A stretch of DNA of 64,000 nt from Gammaproteobacteria bacterium RIFCSPHIGHO2_12_FULL_35_23 (GTDB lineage: Bacteria; Pseudomonadota; Gammaproteobacteria; UBA12402), in contig MGXT01000008.1 in NCBI GenBank assembly GCA_001801465.1, forward strand, positions 1 to 64,000, read 5' to 3'. The notes beneath the pieces were generated by a model, which was not told the origin of the DNA, did no database searches, and worked only from the letters and a program-made list of their open reading frames with translations. How positions within the stretch are numbered: position 1 is the stretch's first letter; every line of letters starts with the position of its first letter. Made by a program: the position numbers and the translations under genes. Positions 55,426 through 64,000 of the stretch are shown in pieces.

Positions 55426-55818
55426 ATGGCAACAGTATTATTAGTTGAAGATGAAAAAATACCTCAATTTGTCGTTAGAAAAATTGTTGAAAACAGTGGT
55501 TATGAAATTGTAACAGCTGAAAATGGAACTGAGGCAATTGAGAAAGGCCAAGAAAATATAGATTTAATATTAATGGATATTGGACTACCTGAAGGAAGTG
55601 ATGCAGGTATCGTTGCAACGCGTGAGATTCGAAAAAAGGGTGGCAAATTAGCATTAATACCGATAATTGCTTTAACTGCTAATGCTACAGATGAACTAAG
55701 AAAAAAAATGATAGAAGCTGGGGCAAATAGTTATTTAATTAAACCCACTAATGAACAAGAATTAAGACAAATACTTAATTTATATTTAGCTGATGTTAAA
55801 ATAGTACAGTTTTCATGA
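55426..55818 (+). CDS. Single-domain CheY-like response regulator
   Basis: Receiver domain of 130 residues without an output domain. The acidic pocket is LLVEDEK, the phosphoacceptor Asp51 lies in LILMDIGLPEG, Thr84 in IALTANAT and Lys106 in SYLIKPTNE. AAAAAGGAAT precedes the ATG. A PAS-histidine kinase follows two genes downstream and is its likely partner. With no DNA-binding domain it must act by protein contact or as a phosphorelay intermediate. Confidence 0.93.
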   Translation: MATVLLVEDEKIPQFVVRKIVENSGYEIVTAENGTEAIEKGQENIDLILMDIGLPEGSDAGIVATREIRKKGGKLALIPIIALTANATDELRKKMIEAGANSYLIKPTNEQELRQILNLYLADVKIVQFS

Positions 55819-55904
55819 GTAATATATAAGGAATGAAATACTAAGACAGGAAGTCTAGGATGATGCTTAAGCTAAAATAGCTTTGATAAAATAGGTAGGT
55901 GCAT

Positions 55905-57800
55905 ATGATCATAACTATAGTTGGCGGAGGGATTGCTGGATGCAGTGCGGCTCTCAAGCTAGCAGAATTAAGCGATGATTATAAAATTAGATTAGTAGAC
56001 AGTCGATCAGAGCTGTTAGCTGGTTCTAGTGATGATACGCCTTGTCGTATTGGATTAGGATTTCATTATATTGACTCTGCTACAGCATTACGCTATTTAA
56101 GAAACAGTGTTCGATTTGTGCGGACTTATAAAAACCTTGATTTTCCATTAAGAGTGGCGGAAGGAGAAAGAATTGATCACCCCCGTAGAAGAGGTCGTTA
56201 TTTTATTACGCGAGATAGCCTTTTTCCACCGGCTGAAATTTTAAGAGTCTATGACCTGTTAAAAGCTGAGTATCAAAGCTTAGTCGATGAAGACCCTGAA
56301 AATGCTGTGTTTGGCCCGCCTGCAGACTTTTATCGTATCCTTGAAAAAAGAGAATACGCAGGAGAAGTAACAGATGAGAGAGTTGCAGTAGGCATTGAAA
56401 CGGCGGAACATATTTTAGATTGGCCAAGGTTTAAAGAGTATTTGATTTCTCAGGTAAAAAGTCATCCTAATATTGAGGTAGCGCTAGGAACAGAAGTTCT
56501 TGGCATTAGTCGTTCAGGCTTAAGTCAATTTGAATTGAGGACTAAAAAAGTAGCTACTGAAGCAGGGGAAGAAGAGGAAACAGAGAAAACGGATTTTATA
56601 GTTAATTGTTCTTGGTATAATATTGAAAAGCTTAATAAAACGGCGGGTATACCCGCCGAGCCCGAAAAACGTACTCATCGAGTCAAAATTATTATTGAAG
56701 TGGATTTACCACCAGCTTTACATGATTCACATTCAATGTTTTTCTGCTTTGGTCCTCATTGTTCTTTAACTAATATAGGAAATGGTAAGGGTTGGCTTAG
56801 TTATGAGCCGGTTACTAATATTGCAGCAACTAGCTCTTTAATCTTACCCGCTGAATTAGAAGCTTTGGTCAGTGGTGCGCCTGTCAGTGAAGAACTAAAA
56901 CGTACATTAGGTCAAAGAATTATTAATGGCGCAGCTGAATATATGCCAGCCCTAATCGGAGCAATCTATCGCAGTGCAAAAATTGGGGTTGTTAGAACAC
57001 AGGTTAGTAGTGAGCCAGCTCAAACACTAGTAGACGGATTAATTTCTTCTCCAGAAAGTGCTATTCATAGGCGAGATCATCTATGTGTAAAATCTTCTTG
57101 GTTGAACTGGATAGATAATCCTTGCATGAAATTACTTTATTTTCAAGCAAATGCAGAAGTAGTAGGAGCTCTTTTTAAAACGCATTTAGCAACGTGTAAG
57201 TTTTTAACTGAAATCGTAGGTGATATGATTAGCTCAATACCTAAGCTTACGTTAAGAGAAGAGGGGTTGGTAGAGCCGACCCCTACACCACTTGTTATGA
57301 CAGCAGAAGGAGACTGTGATGGTGACTCTACTACAGCATCAAGTGGGAGTGGTGGTGAACGTGAGCGAGAAGCTGGCGGAGGGTTTTTTAGACCGCTTTC
57401 TGCTGAAGCAGCAGCAGCTTCGGCAACTGGCGCTGGCGCAACAGTTGCAGCCTCAGCAGTTGGTGCAATAATTGGTGCTGACAAAAGTGAGGGTGAGGCG
57501 GCGGTAGCAGGGGATATTTCAGAAGAAACTGCTCAAATACCAGAAAGAGAAAGGACTCGACTACTACAGGATGCAAAAATGGACTGTTTAGCTCAAGCAT
57601 TATATCCTGAGTATGATGAGTCAGCGGCTAGAGTTACACATTATTTAGAAACTTCTCGAGATAGAGATCAACTTAGTAATGCACTAGAGGCCAAGAGAAA
57701 TCTTATGCGACAGTTAGGGCGCTTTTTCAAACCTTTAGCAGATAGAGAGCCAGAGGAAGCGGGTGCAGTACAACTTTTAAGAAAAAGATCTTCTCGTTAA
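55905..57800 (+). CDS. FAD-dependent oxidoreductase with low-complexity C-terminal extension
   Basis: Protein of 631 residues. Residues 1-450 resemble a DAO/GlpO-type FAD enzyme: MIITIVGGGIAGCSAALKLA with an intact GxGxxG, the LDWPRFKEYL segment and FIVNCSWYNIEKL before the substrate domain. Residues about 470-560 are Glu-, Ala- and Gly-rich (GGEREREAGGGFF, AAAASATGAGATVAASAVGA). The tail is charged and helical, ending LLRKRSSR. GTG 55899 is in frame, but AGGTAGGTG lies just before ATG 55905. It is flanked by the response regulator (86-base gap) and the kinase (24-base gap). Substrate unknown; no membrane anchor is clear beyond the Ala-rich stretch. Confidence 0.75.
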   Translation: MIITIVGGGIAGCSAALKLAELSDDYKIRLVDSRSELLAGSSDDTPCRIGLGFHYIDSATALRYLRNSVRFVRTYKNLDFPLRVAEGERIDHPRRRGRYFITRDSLFPPAEILRVYDLLKAEYQSLVDEDPENAVFGPPADFYRILEKREYAGEVTDERVAVGIETAEHILDWPRFKEYLISQVKSHPNIEVALGTEVLGISRSGLSQFELRTKKVATEAGEEEETEKTDFIVNCSWYNIEKLNKTAGIPAEPEKRTHRVKIIIEVDLPPALHDSHSMFFCFGPHCSLTNIGNGKGWLSYEPVTNIAATSSLILPAELEALVSGAPVSEELKRTLGQRIINGAAEYMPALIGAIYRSAKIGVVRTQVSSEPAQTLVDGLISSPESAIHRRDHLCVKSSWLNWIDNPCMKLLYFQANAEVVGALFKTHLATCKFLTEIVGDMISSIPKLTLREEGLVEPTPTPLVMTAEGDCDGDSTTASSGSGGEREREAGGGFFRPLSAEAAAASATGAGATVAASAVGAIIGADKSEGEAAVAGDISEETAQIPERERTRLLQDAKMDCLAQALYPEYDESAARVTHYLETSRDRDQLSNALEAKRNLMRQLGRFFKPLADREPEEAGAVQLLRKRSSR

Positions 57801-57824
57801 GAGCCATCAAGAAAAGGATGTTCA

Positions 57825-59021
57825 ATGGCGAATCGTAAGAAAAAAAAGATTACCTCTAAACAATTAACGCCTAAAAAGAATGCTTCTAAACATTTAAGAA
57901 GCTATCTAGAGAATATCATCAATAACATTCCTTATTATATTTTTTGGAAAGATAGACAATCAGTATTTTTAGGCTGCAATGAAAATTTTGCAAAATTAGC
58001 TAATTTGTCTCCAAGTGAAATGGTGGGTAAAACAGACTATGATTTACCCTGGACAAGAGAAGAAAGTGACGCCTATGTGGCTGATGACCAGACGGTTATG
58101 GCAAATGGTTTGGCAAGACTAAATTATGAAGAAACACAAAAGCAGCTCGATGGTACTGAAAAAGTAATGTTGGTAAGTAAACTGCCTATTCGAGATCAAA
58201 ATTATAATGTGATTGGTTTATTAGGTATTTTTAATGATATTACAGCTCAAAAACGTGCTCAACAAGAGCTTGCTTTAGCAAAAGAGAAAGCGGAAGCTGC
58301 TAACCTTGCCAAAACAGAGTTTATTATGAATATGCAGCATGACATAAGGACCCCTTTTAATTCTTTATACTTAGGCATTGAATATTTACATGGCAAAGAA
58401 GAGAACTCTGAGAATAAAGAAATGCTAGGCTTAATGCTGCAAAGTACCAAAAGATTATTAGACTATTGCAATGAAATCATTACTTTTGGCCAAGCGATTA
58501 CAGGGGGTATTAACTTACATGAAAAAAAATTCGACTTACGAAAATTAATAGAATCTGTTATGGAAACCCAAGGATTTGGCGCTAAGTTAAAAAATTTATC
58601 CCTGGTTGCCGATATTGACGAAAATGTTCCAAGAATATTAATTGGTGATAATTTTGCTTTGGAGCGTATCTTAATTAGCTTGCTAAGTAACTCTATTAAA
58701 TTTACTGAAAAAGGCTCTATCATTTTGTCTGCAAGTAATGCAGAAAAAATATCTAACAAAAAAATAATATTGCGCTTTACTGTAAAAGATACAGGAATAG
58801 GGATTCCACAAGAAAAACAATCTTCATTATTTGAGATGTTTGCCAAAGTTCATTCTTCTAATACTGGTACTTATAAAGGACAAGGTTTGGGCTTGTTTCT
58901 AGTCAAAGAATTTATAAAAAGGATGGAGGGGGATATTGAGCTTTACAGTAAAGTAGGCGAAGGAACCACTATTCGAATTGATATTCCTCTTCGGTTGCCT
59001 TTAATAGATGACTGTTTATAG
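57825..59021 (+). CDS. PAS-domain sensor histidine kinase
   Basis: Cytoplasmic kinase of 398 residues without membrane helices. Residues about 25-150 form a PAS domain (YYIFWKDRQSVFLGCNENFA and PIRDQNYNVIGLLGIFNDIT). The dimerisation domain has the phosphoacceptor His172 in FIMNMQHDIRTPFNSLYL. The ATPase domain carries SLLSNSIKFTEKG (N box), VKDTGIGIPQEK (G1) and GQGLGLFLVKEF (G2). Its receiver partner is presumably the CheY-like protein at 55426. The PAS domain could sense redox or a small ligand, perhaps linked to the adjacent FAD enzyme; that is inference. Confidence 0.92.
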   Translation: MANRKKKKITSKQLTPKKNASKHLRSYLENIINNIPYYIFWKDRQSVFLGCNENFAKLANLSPSEMVGKTDYDLPWTREESDAYVADDQTVMANGLARLNYEETQKQLDGTEKVMLVSKLPIRDQNYNVIGLLGIFNDITAQKRAQQELALAKEKAEAANLAKTEFIMNMQHDIRTPFNSLYLGIEYLHGKEENSENKEMLGLMLQSTKRLLDYCNEIITFGQAITGGINLHEKKFDLRKLIESVMETQGFGAKLKNLSLVADIDENVPRILIGDNFALERILISLLSNSIKFTEKGSIILSASNAEKISNKKIILRFTVKDTGIGIPQEKQSSLFEMFAKVHSSNTGTYKGQGLGLFLVKEFIKRMEGDIELYSKVGEGTTIRIDIPLRLPLIDDCL

Positions 59022-59211
59022 ATAACCAGCACTTTTTTCTATTTATCCGCTAGCTATATTTTATAATTTTATATAAATTCTGTATTATGCTTGCTTTAAG
59101 TATAAGGATAATTAAGCAAGAAGAGAGCTTAGGTAGTGGGTACTCTAAGAATATTTTAAAATTTATAAAAATATCGATTATAATATTAATAGGTAGTGAA
59201 AAGGAAGGTCT

Positions 59212-59604
59212 ATGCCGATATTACATGTAAAAATAAGTGCTAAAAAGTCATCAGCATTAACAAAACAAATTTTGGAATTTTTATTAGAGATTACTGAACG
59301 AATACTAAAGAAAAAATGGCATTTAACTGCAATAACAATTGATTATGTTGAACAGGATTGTTGGATGATTGGCGGTAAATTATTGAATGAACAAAATAAA
59401 AACAGCTTTTATTTTGATATTACCATAACAGATGAAACTAATACAAAAGAAGAGAAAGCACTTTATATTAAAGAAGCTTTTGCAGGTTTTGAAAAGATAT
59501 TAGGAAATTTGCATGAAGAAAGCTATATTTATATTCAGGATGTCAAAGCGGGTGCTTATGGATATGGCGGTAAAACTCAAGAATATCGATTTTATAATGG
59601 ATAG
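59212..59604 (+). CDS. Tautomerase-superfamily protein
   Basis: Protein of 130 residues with the tautomerase start MPILHVKISAKKSSALTKQI; Pro2 would be the catalytic N-terminal proline after Met removal. LTAITIDYVEQDCWMIGGK and DVKAGAYGYGGKTQEYRF match a long-form tautomerase group. The length fits a fused pair of 60-residue beta-alpha-beta units. AAAAGGAAGGTCT precedes the ATG. The endonuclease/phosphatase-like gene follows 14 bases later. Physiological substrate unknown. Confidence 0.85.
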   Translation: MPILHVKISAKKSSALTKQILEFLLEITERILKKKWHLTAITIDYVEQDCWMIGGKLLNEQNKNSFYFDITITDETNTKEEKALYIKEAFAGFEKILGNLHEESYIYIQDVKAGAYGYGGKTQEYRFYNG

Positions 59605-59618
59605 GTAGACAAATATAA

Positions 59619-60347
59619 ATGCAATTAATGACATTAAATATTTGGGGTGGTCGAGTTTACCAACCACTCATTAATTTTATAGAGCAACATCGTGAAGTAG
59701 ATATATTTTGTTTACAAGAAGTTTATCATAAAGCTCCTCAACAGATTTCAACTGAAGATAAATCTTATCACTTAGATATTTATTCAGAGATACAAAACAT
59801 ATTAATTGATCATCAAGGGTTTTTTAGACCAGTGGTTAGTAATATTTACGGTATTGCAATATTTATAAAAAATAAAATAGATATTTTAGGAGAAGGAGAG
59901 ATTATTATTCATCATAATCCAACTTATCCTGGAACAGGTCCGGCGCATTCAAGAAATTTACAGTGGCTAGAGTGTTTTTTTAATGATAAGTTTTATTCGA
60001 TTATTAACGTGCATGGACTTTGGAATGGTCGGGGTAAAACAGATACGCCTGAAAGGCTAGTACAATCAAAACAGATAAGAAATTTTCTAGAAACAATCAG
60101 TATTCCAAAAATATTATGTGGCGATTTTAATTTAAGACCGGATACCGAAAGTTTGCAACTGCTTGAACAGGATATGAAAAATTTAATTAAAAACAATAAT
60201 ATTACATCAACAAGAACAAGCTTGTATCCAAAAGATGAAAAATATGCGGATTATATATTGGTTTCGTCAGAAATAAGGGTAAATCGTTTTGAAGTATTAA
60301 CCGATGAAGTGTCAGATCATGCACCGTTATTGTTAGAATTCATTTAA
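59619..60347 (+). CDS. Endonuclease/exonuclease/phosphatase (EEP) family protein
   Basis: EEP-fold phosphoesterase of 242 residues. LMTLNIWGG carries the first Asn, IFCLQEVYH the metal-binding Glu, ILCGDFNLRPDT the Asp-x-Asn, and VSDHAPLLLEFI the terminal Ser-Asp-His. All core catalytic motifs are present. There is no signal peptide. The family cleaves DNA, phosphoinositides, sphingomyelin or nucleotide linkages; the substrate cannot be read here. It is probably cotranscribed with the tautomerase gene. Confidence 0.88.
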   Translation: MQLMTLNIWGGRVYQPLINFIEQHREVDIFCLQEVYHKAPQQISTEDKSYHLDIYSEIQNILIDHQGFFRPVVSNIYGIAIFIKNKIDILGEGEIIIHHNPTYPGTGPAHSRNLQWLECFFNDKFYSIINVHGLWNGRGKTDTPERLVQSKQIRNFLETISIPKILCGDFNLRPDTESLQLLEQDMKNLIKNNNITSTRTSLYPKDEKYADYILVSSEIRVNRFEVLTDEVSDHAPLLLEFI

Positions 60348-60414
60348 CCGATAAAGAAACTGATTAAAATTGTTACTAATTAATAACAGTGACCACACTA
60401 AAAGAAAAATTACT

Positions 60415-61110
60415 ATGAAACCTAAAGTATTGTTTTTCCCAAGCGCTTGGAGCAATCATGAAATTTTCTTGTCACAAAAAACTGCTTTAGAGAAAAATTA
60501 TGAAGTAGTTTTTCCTAACATCCATCAGTTTAAGGATATTGAAAAAATGGCTGATTTTGTGGTCAATAATTACCAAGAGACTTATTGCATAATAGGTTTA
60601 TCAATGGGGGGATTTATAGTACAGGATATTTTAACAAGATATCCAAACTTTACTTCAAAAGCAGTCTTAATGGGTATTTATGCTAATGCCCATAATAATG
60701 AACAAAAAGCTTTTTTTAATGAATGTATTGAGAAAATAAAGCAAGGTAAATTAAGTGAGTTGACATCGCTTTATGCTGAAGCTGTGCTTTCTCAAGAAGG
60801 TTTTAATAATTCTGAGTTAAGAAATATAGTAGAAAATTTTCCTTTAAAACTTGGTGCAGAAGTTTGCATAAACCATCATTTAGCTTGCTCTAACTGGAAA
60901 GAGCATTCTGCTAGCTTTAAATTTATAAAAACTAAAACTTTAGTATTAGCAGGTGAAAAAGACGTAGCAGTACCTGTAAGTGAAGTTAAAAAATTAGCAG
61001 ATTTAATTCCTCATTCTAAATTTGAAATTATTCTAAAAGCTGGACATTTGATGACACTGGAGCAACCTATTATTGTTAATCAGCAGTTATCATTATTTTT
61101 ACAACAATAA
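60415..61110 (+). CDS. Alpha/beta hydrolase
   Basis: Protein of 231 residues with an alpha/beta-hydrolase triad: nucleophile Ser in CIIGLSMGGFIVQDIL, Asp in LAGEKDVAVP and His in KAGHLMTLEQP. The N-terminus KPKVLFFPSAWSNHEIFLSQ is the first beta-strand and oxyanion region. The open frame begins at TTG 60370, but ATG 60415 starts the conserved fold and follows AAAGAAAAATTACT. It may be in one transcript with the EEP gene 67 bases upstream. Substrate unknown. Confidence 0.85.
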   Translation: MKPKVLFFPSAWSNHEIFLSQKTALEKNYEVVFPNIHQFKDIEKMADFVVNNYQETYCIIGLSMGGFIVQDILTRYPNFTSKAVLMGIYANAHNNEQKAFFNECIEKIKQGKLSELTSLYAEAVLSQEGFNNSELRNIVENFPLKLGAEVCINHHLACSNWKEHSASFKFIKTKTLVLAGEKDVAVPVSEVKKLADLIPHSKFEIILKAGHLMTLEQPIIVNQQLSLFLQQ

Positions 61111-61128
61111 GATAGTTAATTATAATGC

Positions 61129-62481
61129 TTAAAAAATAAAAATTGCTCGTAATGTCCAGGCCCACGAAGCAGGAAGCTCTTTACTAGCACCAGGGGTTGG
61201 TATGTAGGAAATAGCGGGTTCAAGATAAAGAAAATTAACAACCTTGGCCTGATAGTAACCTTGATACATTAATTCAGTACTACGATTAAAGCTATGGTGG
61301 TTTAACCAAGATAAGCTGATACCAAATCCCATAGAATCATTTTCTCGATGAGGAACTAAACCAAAGGCTGTGACCCCTCCACCGAGATACTGTGTCATTT
61401 CTAATGCCTCAGAATTATTTTTCCCATATTGATAAAAAATAGAAATACCGCTGGCGTCAAGACCTGGATTTCGATACCAGAGACGCTGAGTACCAAAAAG
61501 ATAATATCCCGAGGTATTTTTTTCAGAAATAGTAGGTGGACCTGCGATTTTACCAGTATGGTGCCATACCCCTATGGCAAAATCACCTGGTTTGTTATCT
61601 TGGCCTAATAACCATGAAATACCGGTTTCTATAATATTAAAGTAAGAGCCATTAAAAGTAGGTCCGGTTAATCCAGTTTGTACACCATTTGCACCATTAC
61701 CATCATAACCACCGTAGGAGATATACCATTGTTTGATTGGAGCAAACGACACTGTAATGCCATAAGTTGAATTATAATAACCAGGTATTACTCCTAATAA
61801 TGAGGTGTTCACAAAAAGCGGAGTGTAAAGTAAGCTACTGACTGCTGGTATAAATAAGTCTGCAGCTTTAAGAGGAACAGGCTTAATAACATTATTGAAA
61901 TCATCAGTAGGGATTGATTTTCCCACGCGAATAAAGAGTTTGTTATTAAATAATTCTTGTCGATACCAGAGCTGATAAAGTTCTGAGCGATTTAAAGGAG
62001 GGGAGCCAGGTAAACTATTATAGCCTTGAATGCTACCAGCCTGACCATTCGTATTTTGACCATTAAATTGTAAAAATTGAATTCCAAATAGTCCACCCTG
62101 TAATCCCATTAATTTTTGGGTATCAATGGTGGCACCAAATAAAAATAAGCTATTAGCCGTCCATCTTTTAGGGTTTGATATCCCTCCCGAAATCAAATTA
62201 TTTATATCTCCTAACCAGGCTCCTCCAAATTGTATGCCATAATCATTTTGAATACCCAGCTTTTTAGCAATTAAATCTTGTAATAATCCTGTCCCAGTAG
62301 GAATGTTGACGGCGGCAATATTAGCACTAATGTTGCTGCTTTCAAATTTATGAATGGGGGTAGGTTGATTATTGTTATTGGTTGAAAGCCCACTAGCCAT
62401 TAAAGGGAAAAAGTTAGAAAATAAAAACATTAGAAAAAAGATTTTCCTTGCTTCTTTTACGAACACACTTAAATTAGCCAT
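61129..62481 (-). CDS. OprB-family carbohydrate-selective porin
   Basis: Outer-membrane beta-barrel protein of 450 residues. Residues about 13-30 are a signal peptide core (FFLMFLFSNFFPLMASG). The mature start YGIQFGGAWLGDINNLISGG is typical of OprB-like porins, and repeated amphipathic strands such as GGLFGIQFLQFNGQNTNGQA follow. The final aromatic residue Phe (RAIFIF) is the usual outer-membrane barrel signature. AGGGATATAAA precedes the ATG. The transported sugar is not identified. Confidence 0.85.
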   Translation of the reverse strand: MANLSVFVKEARKIFFLMFLFSNFFPLMASGLSTNNNNQPTPIHKFESSNISANIAAVNIPTGTGLLQDLIAKKLGIQNDYGIQFGGAWLGDINNLISGGISNPKRWTANSLFLFGATIDTQKLMGLQGGLFGIQFLQFNGQNTNGQAGSIQGYNSLPGSPPLNRSELYQLWYRQELFNNKLFIRVGKSIPTDDFNNVIKPVPLKAADLFIPAVSSLLYTPLFVNTSLLGVIPGYYNSTYGITVSFAPIKQWYISYGGYDGNGANGVQTGLTGPTFNGSYFNIIETGISWLLGQDNKPGDFAIGVWHHTGKIAGPPTISEKNTSGYYLFGTQRLWYRNPGLDASGISIFYQYGKNNSEALEMTQYLGGGVTAFGLVPHRENDSMGFGISLSWLNHHSFNRSTELMYQGYYQAKVVNFLYLEPAISYIPTPGASKELPASWAWTLRAIFIF

Positions 62482-62557
62482 TTTATATCCCTAGTGGCTA
62501 CGATTTTAATTAATTTTTACTATAAACAAATAAAAATAAATTGCTACTTTATTTGTA

Positions 62558-62941
62558 GTGTATACTTTTATATTGGGCGCAGCAGCTTCTGTTTTTTCAG
62601 ATGCAATTTAGCAATCTTTGCATTTAACTAGTAAAGAAGCCACCTTTTCATTTGGTTTATTTATTGTTGGCTTTGCGTGTATGCAACTTTCTGCTGGTTA
62701 TTTGTTAGATCGTTATCGTACGCGGTTTATCTTAAGCAGCGTTATTTTAATTATGACATTAGGAAATTGGTTAGCCTCGATAGCTCATGATGGTGTTTTA
62801 TTTAATATAGCCAATTTTTTAGAAGGTGTAGGCGGGTCTTTTGATTTTATTTCAGTGAGTGTGCTTATTTCACAATGGTTTTCTGCTAGAATGTTTCCTA
62901 TACTAACTGGGTTGGTACAAACTTTGGCACAGCATTTATCA
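62558..62941 (+). pseudogene. MFS transporter remnant with in-frame stop
   Basis: The reading VYTFILGAAASVFSDAI, an in-frame TAG at 62609-62611, then FSFGLFIVGFACMQLSAGYL and LLDRYRTRF are the N-terminal helices of a major facilitator transporter, with the DRYRTR loop motif between helices 2 and 3. No start codon is seen before it. The sequence breaks off after ARMFPILTGLVQTLA near 62940, where guanine-deaminase sequence begins in the same frame. A TTG at 62618 therefore opens a long frame that is not a real protein. Confidence 0.7.
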
Positions 62942-64000
62942 ACAATTTTTTACTTTAGAGACTCATCAACCTTTGAGACTATCCCCAGGAGTAAAGAAGT
63001 AGACAAAGGGTTTCATGAACATTCTTATTGTTATATTGAAGATGGGGTGTTAATTGTAGAAAATGGTAAAGTTCAGGCTGTTGGTCAATATACTAAAATG
63101 AGTAAAGAGCTAACAGATATAAAGGTAATTGACTATAAAGGGAGGTTAATTACTCCGGGATTTATTGATATTCACAATCATGCTACACAAAGGGCTATTG
63201 TTGCTGCTTATGGCGAAAAATTATTGGAGTGGTTAAATAATTATGTTTTTCCCGCAGAAAGTAATTATAAAGATGATGAGCACGCAAGACGAGGTTTAAA
63301 TTTTTTTATTGACCTTCTATTAAGAAATGGGAATGCCACGGCGGTAACCCATGGTTCTTTATTTTATGAGGCCAATAACATTTTTTTGAAGAGCTGCAAA
63401 AAAGAAATATGCGCTATATTGTAGGGAACACTATTATGGATGATGATTCACCTGATTATTTAAGGCTGCCGACAAAAGAAAATTATGATATTGCAAAAAG
63501 ATTAACAAAGAAATGGCATAATAAGCATCGATTTGCATTTTGTGTGACTCCGCGTTTTGGTTTGTCTTGTTCTAGGGAGATGCTTGAGATATGTGGAGCT
63601 ATCGTAAAAGAGCATGCAGATGTTTATGTTCAGACTCATTTAGATGAAACGTGAATGAGATAAAAGCAACCCAAAAAAATTCCCATGGAGTAAAGCTATT
63701 TGGATGTTTATGATCACTATGGGTTTGTGACTGATCGTGCTGTATTTGAACATTGTTTTCATTTACAAGAAACAGAGCTTGAGGGTTTGAAAGCAAGAAA
63801 TACGATTGTTTCTTCTTGTCCTACTAGTAATAATTTTTTAGGAAGTGGATTATTTAATTTTGAAAAAGTTTCACAACATATAAATAGAATTAATTTTGCG
63901 AGCGGTTGTGGCGCTGGTAATACAATTTCTATGTTGCGTGTGATGGATGATGCTTATAAAGTAGCTATGTTATCAGGGTATAAGCTACCGAGTACGCTAC
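62942..64000 (+). pseudogene. guaD: Guanine deaminase gene broken by several frameshifts (runs off window)
   Basis: The frame joined to the MFS remnant reads into guanine deaminase: GVLIVENGKVQAVGQY and the zinc motif LITPGFIDIHNHATQRAIVA. A frameshift falls in a T7 run (63381-63387), after which FEELQKRNMRYIVG continues in another frame. A further break near 63650 precedes YLDVYDHYGFVTDRAVFEHC and SSCPTSNNFLGSGLF. The usual zinc-binding Asp motif (GTDVG) reads ASGCGAGNTISM. GuaD would convert guanine to xanthine; this copy cannot work. The gene continues past the right edge. Confidence 0.75.

Noticed and set aside
57143-57484. Ala/Pro-rich 113-codon minus-strand frame
   Set aside because: Shadow of the low-complexity insert in the FAD oxidoreductase gene; composition alone explains it.
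62618-63424. A 268-residue fusion protein
   Set aside because: It starts at an internal TTG after an in-frame stop in transporter sequence and ends by frameshift in the deaminase, so it is a product of gene decay rather than a functional fusion.
1-64000. tRNA, rRNA and CRISPR arrays
   Set aside because: Nothing resembling a tRNA cloverleaf, rRNA segment or regularly spaced repeat was seen on reading; a covariance-model search would be needed to be sure.

Overview
The window is AT-rich DNA from a gammaproteobacterium. The organism is not identified. A member of the Legionellales (Coxiella/Legionella relatives) fits best: the trxA-rho, pepP-ubiH and OxyR/AhpC/AhpD genes are gammaproteobacterial in type, several proteins resemble type IV effectors (ankyrin and armadillo-like), and decaying genes and an IS remnant are scattered through the second half. 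This placement is inference.

Region 1 (1-36 kb) is a very large surface-polysaccharide (O-antigen/LPS) locus. It opens with a CDP-glucose branch (rfbF, an epimerase-like SDR, a GT2, rfbG, an RmlC-like cupin). A leftward block follows with one GT4 and two polytopic O-antigen polymerase/ligase-like proteins. A rightward operon (8.3-16.3 kb) combines a transaldolase with a GDP-heptose-type set (epimerase, nucleotidyltransferase, HddA-like kinase, SDR, Gfo/Idh/MocA oxidoreductase, membrane glycosyltransferase). A second rightward operon (17.4-31.9 kb, 12 genes, nearly all overlapping or abutting) carries a GmhA-like SIS isomerase, UDP-xylose synthase, an AsnB-type amidotransferase, five glycosyltransferases, a Wzx flippase, WecB, WecC and a heparinase-like lyase. 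ugd and galU close the locus and supply UDP-glucuronate for UDP-xylose. Predicted precursors are a CDP-6-deoxyhexose, a GDP- or NDP-heptose derivative, UDP-xylose and UDP-ManNAcA, the last possibly amidated.

Region 2 (36-48.2 kb) is core metabolism and stress: divergent oxyR/ahpC-ahpD, ubiC with an FMN glutamate-synthase-like protein, pepP-ubiH, trxA and rho. It is interrupted at 38.15-40.43 kb by a scar. The scar holds a decayed repeat protein, an IS630-type transposase stub, a twice-frameshifted ATPase and a compositionally distinct noncoding tract.

Region 3 (48.4-62.5 kb) is accessory. It holds an unrecognised eight-helix membrane protein, a TSUP permease, an armadillo-like protein, a VOC protein and a methyltransferase-ankyrin-membrane-anchor fusion. 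A response regulator / FAD oxidoreductase / PAS-histidine kinase cassette follows. Then come a tautomerase, an EEP-fold phosphodiesterase, an alpha/beta hydrolase and an OprB-like porin. The window ends in a chimeric wreck of an MFS transporter fused to a multiply frameshifted guanine deaminase.

The most unusual items are the methyltransferase-ankyrin-anchor protein, the armadillo-like protein, the redox-enzyme/two-component cassette, and the heptose operon with its own transaldolase and a GmhA-like protein lacking the usual acidic residue.
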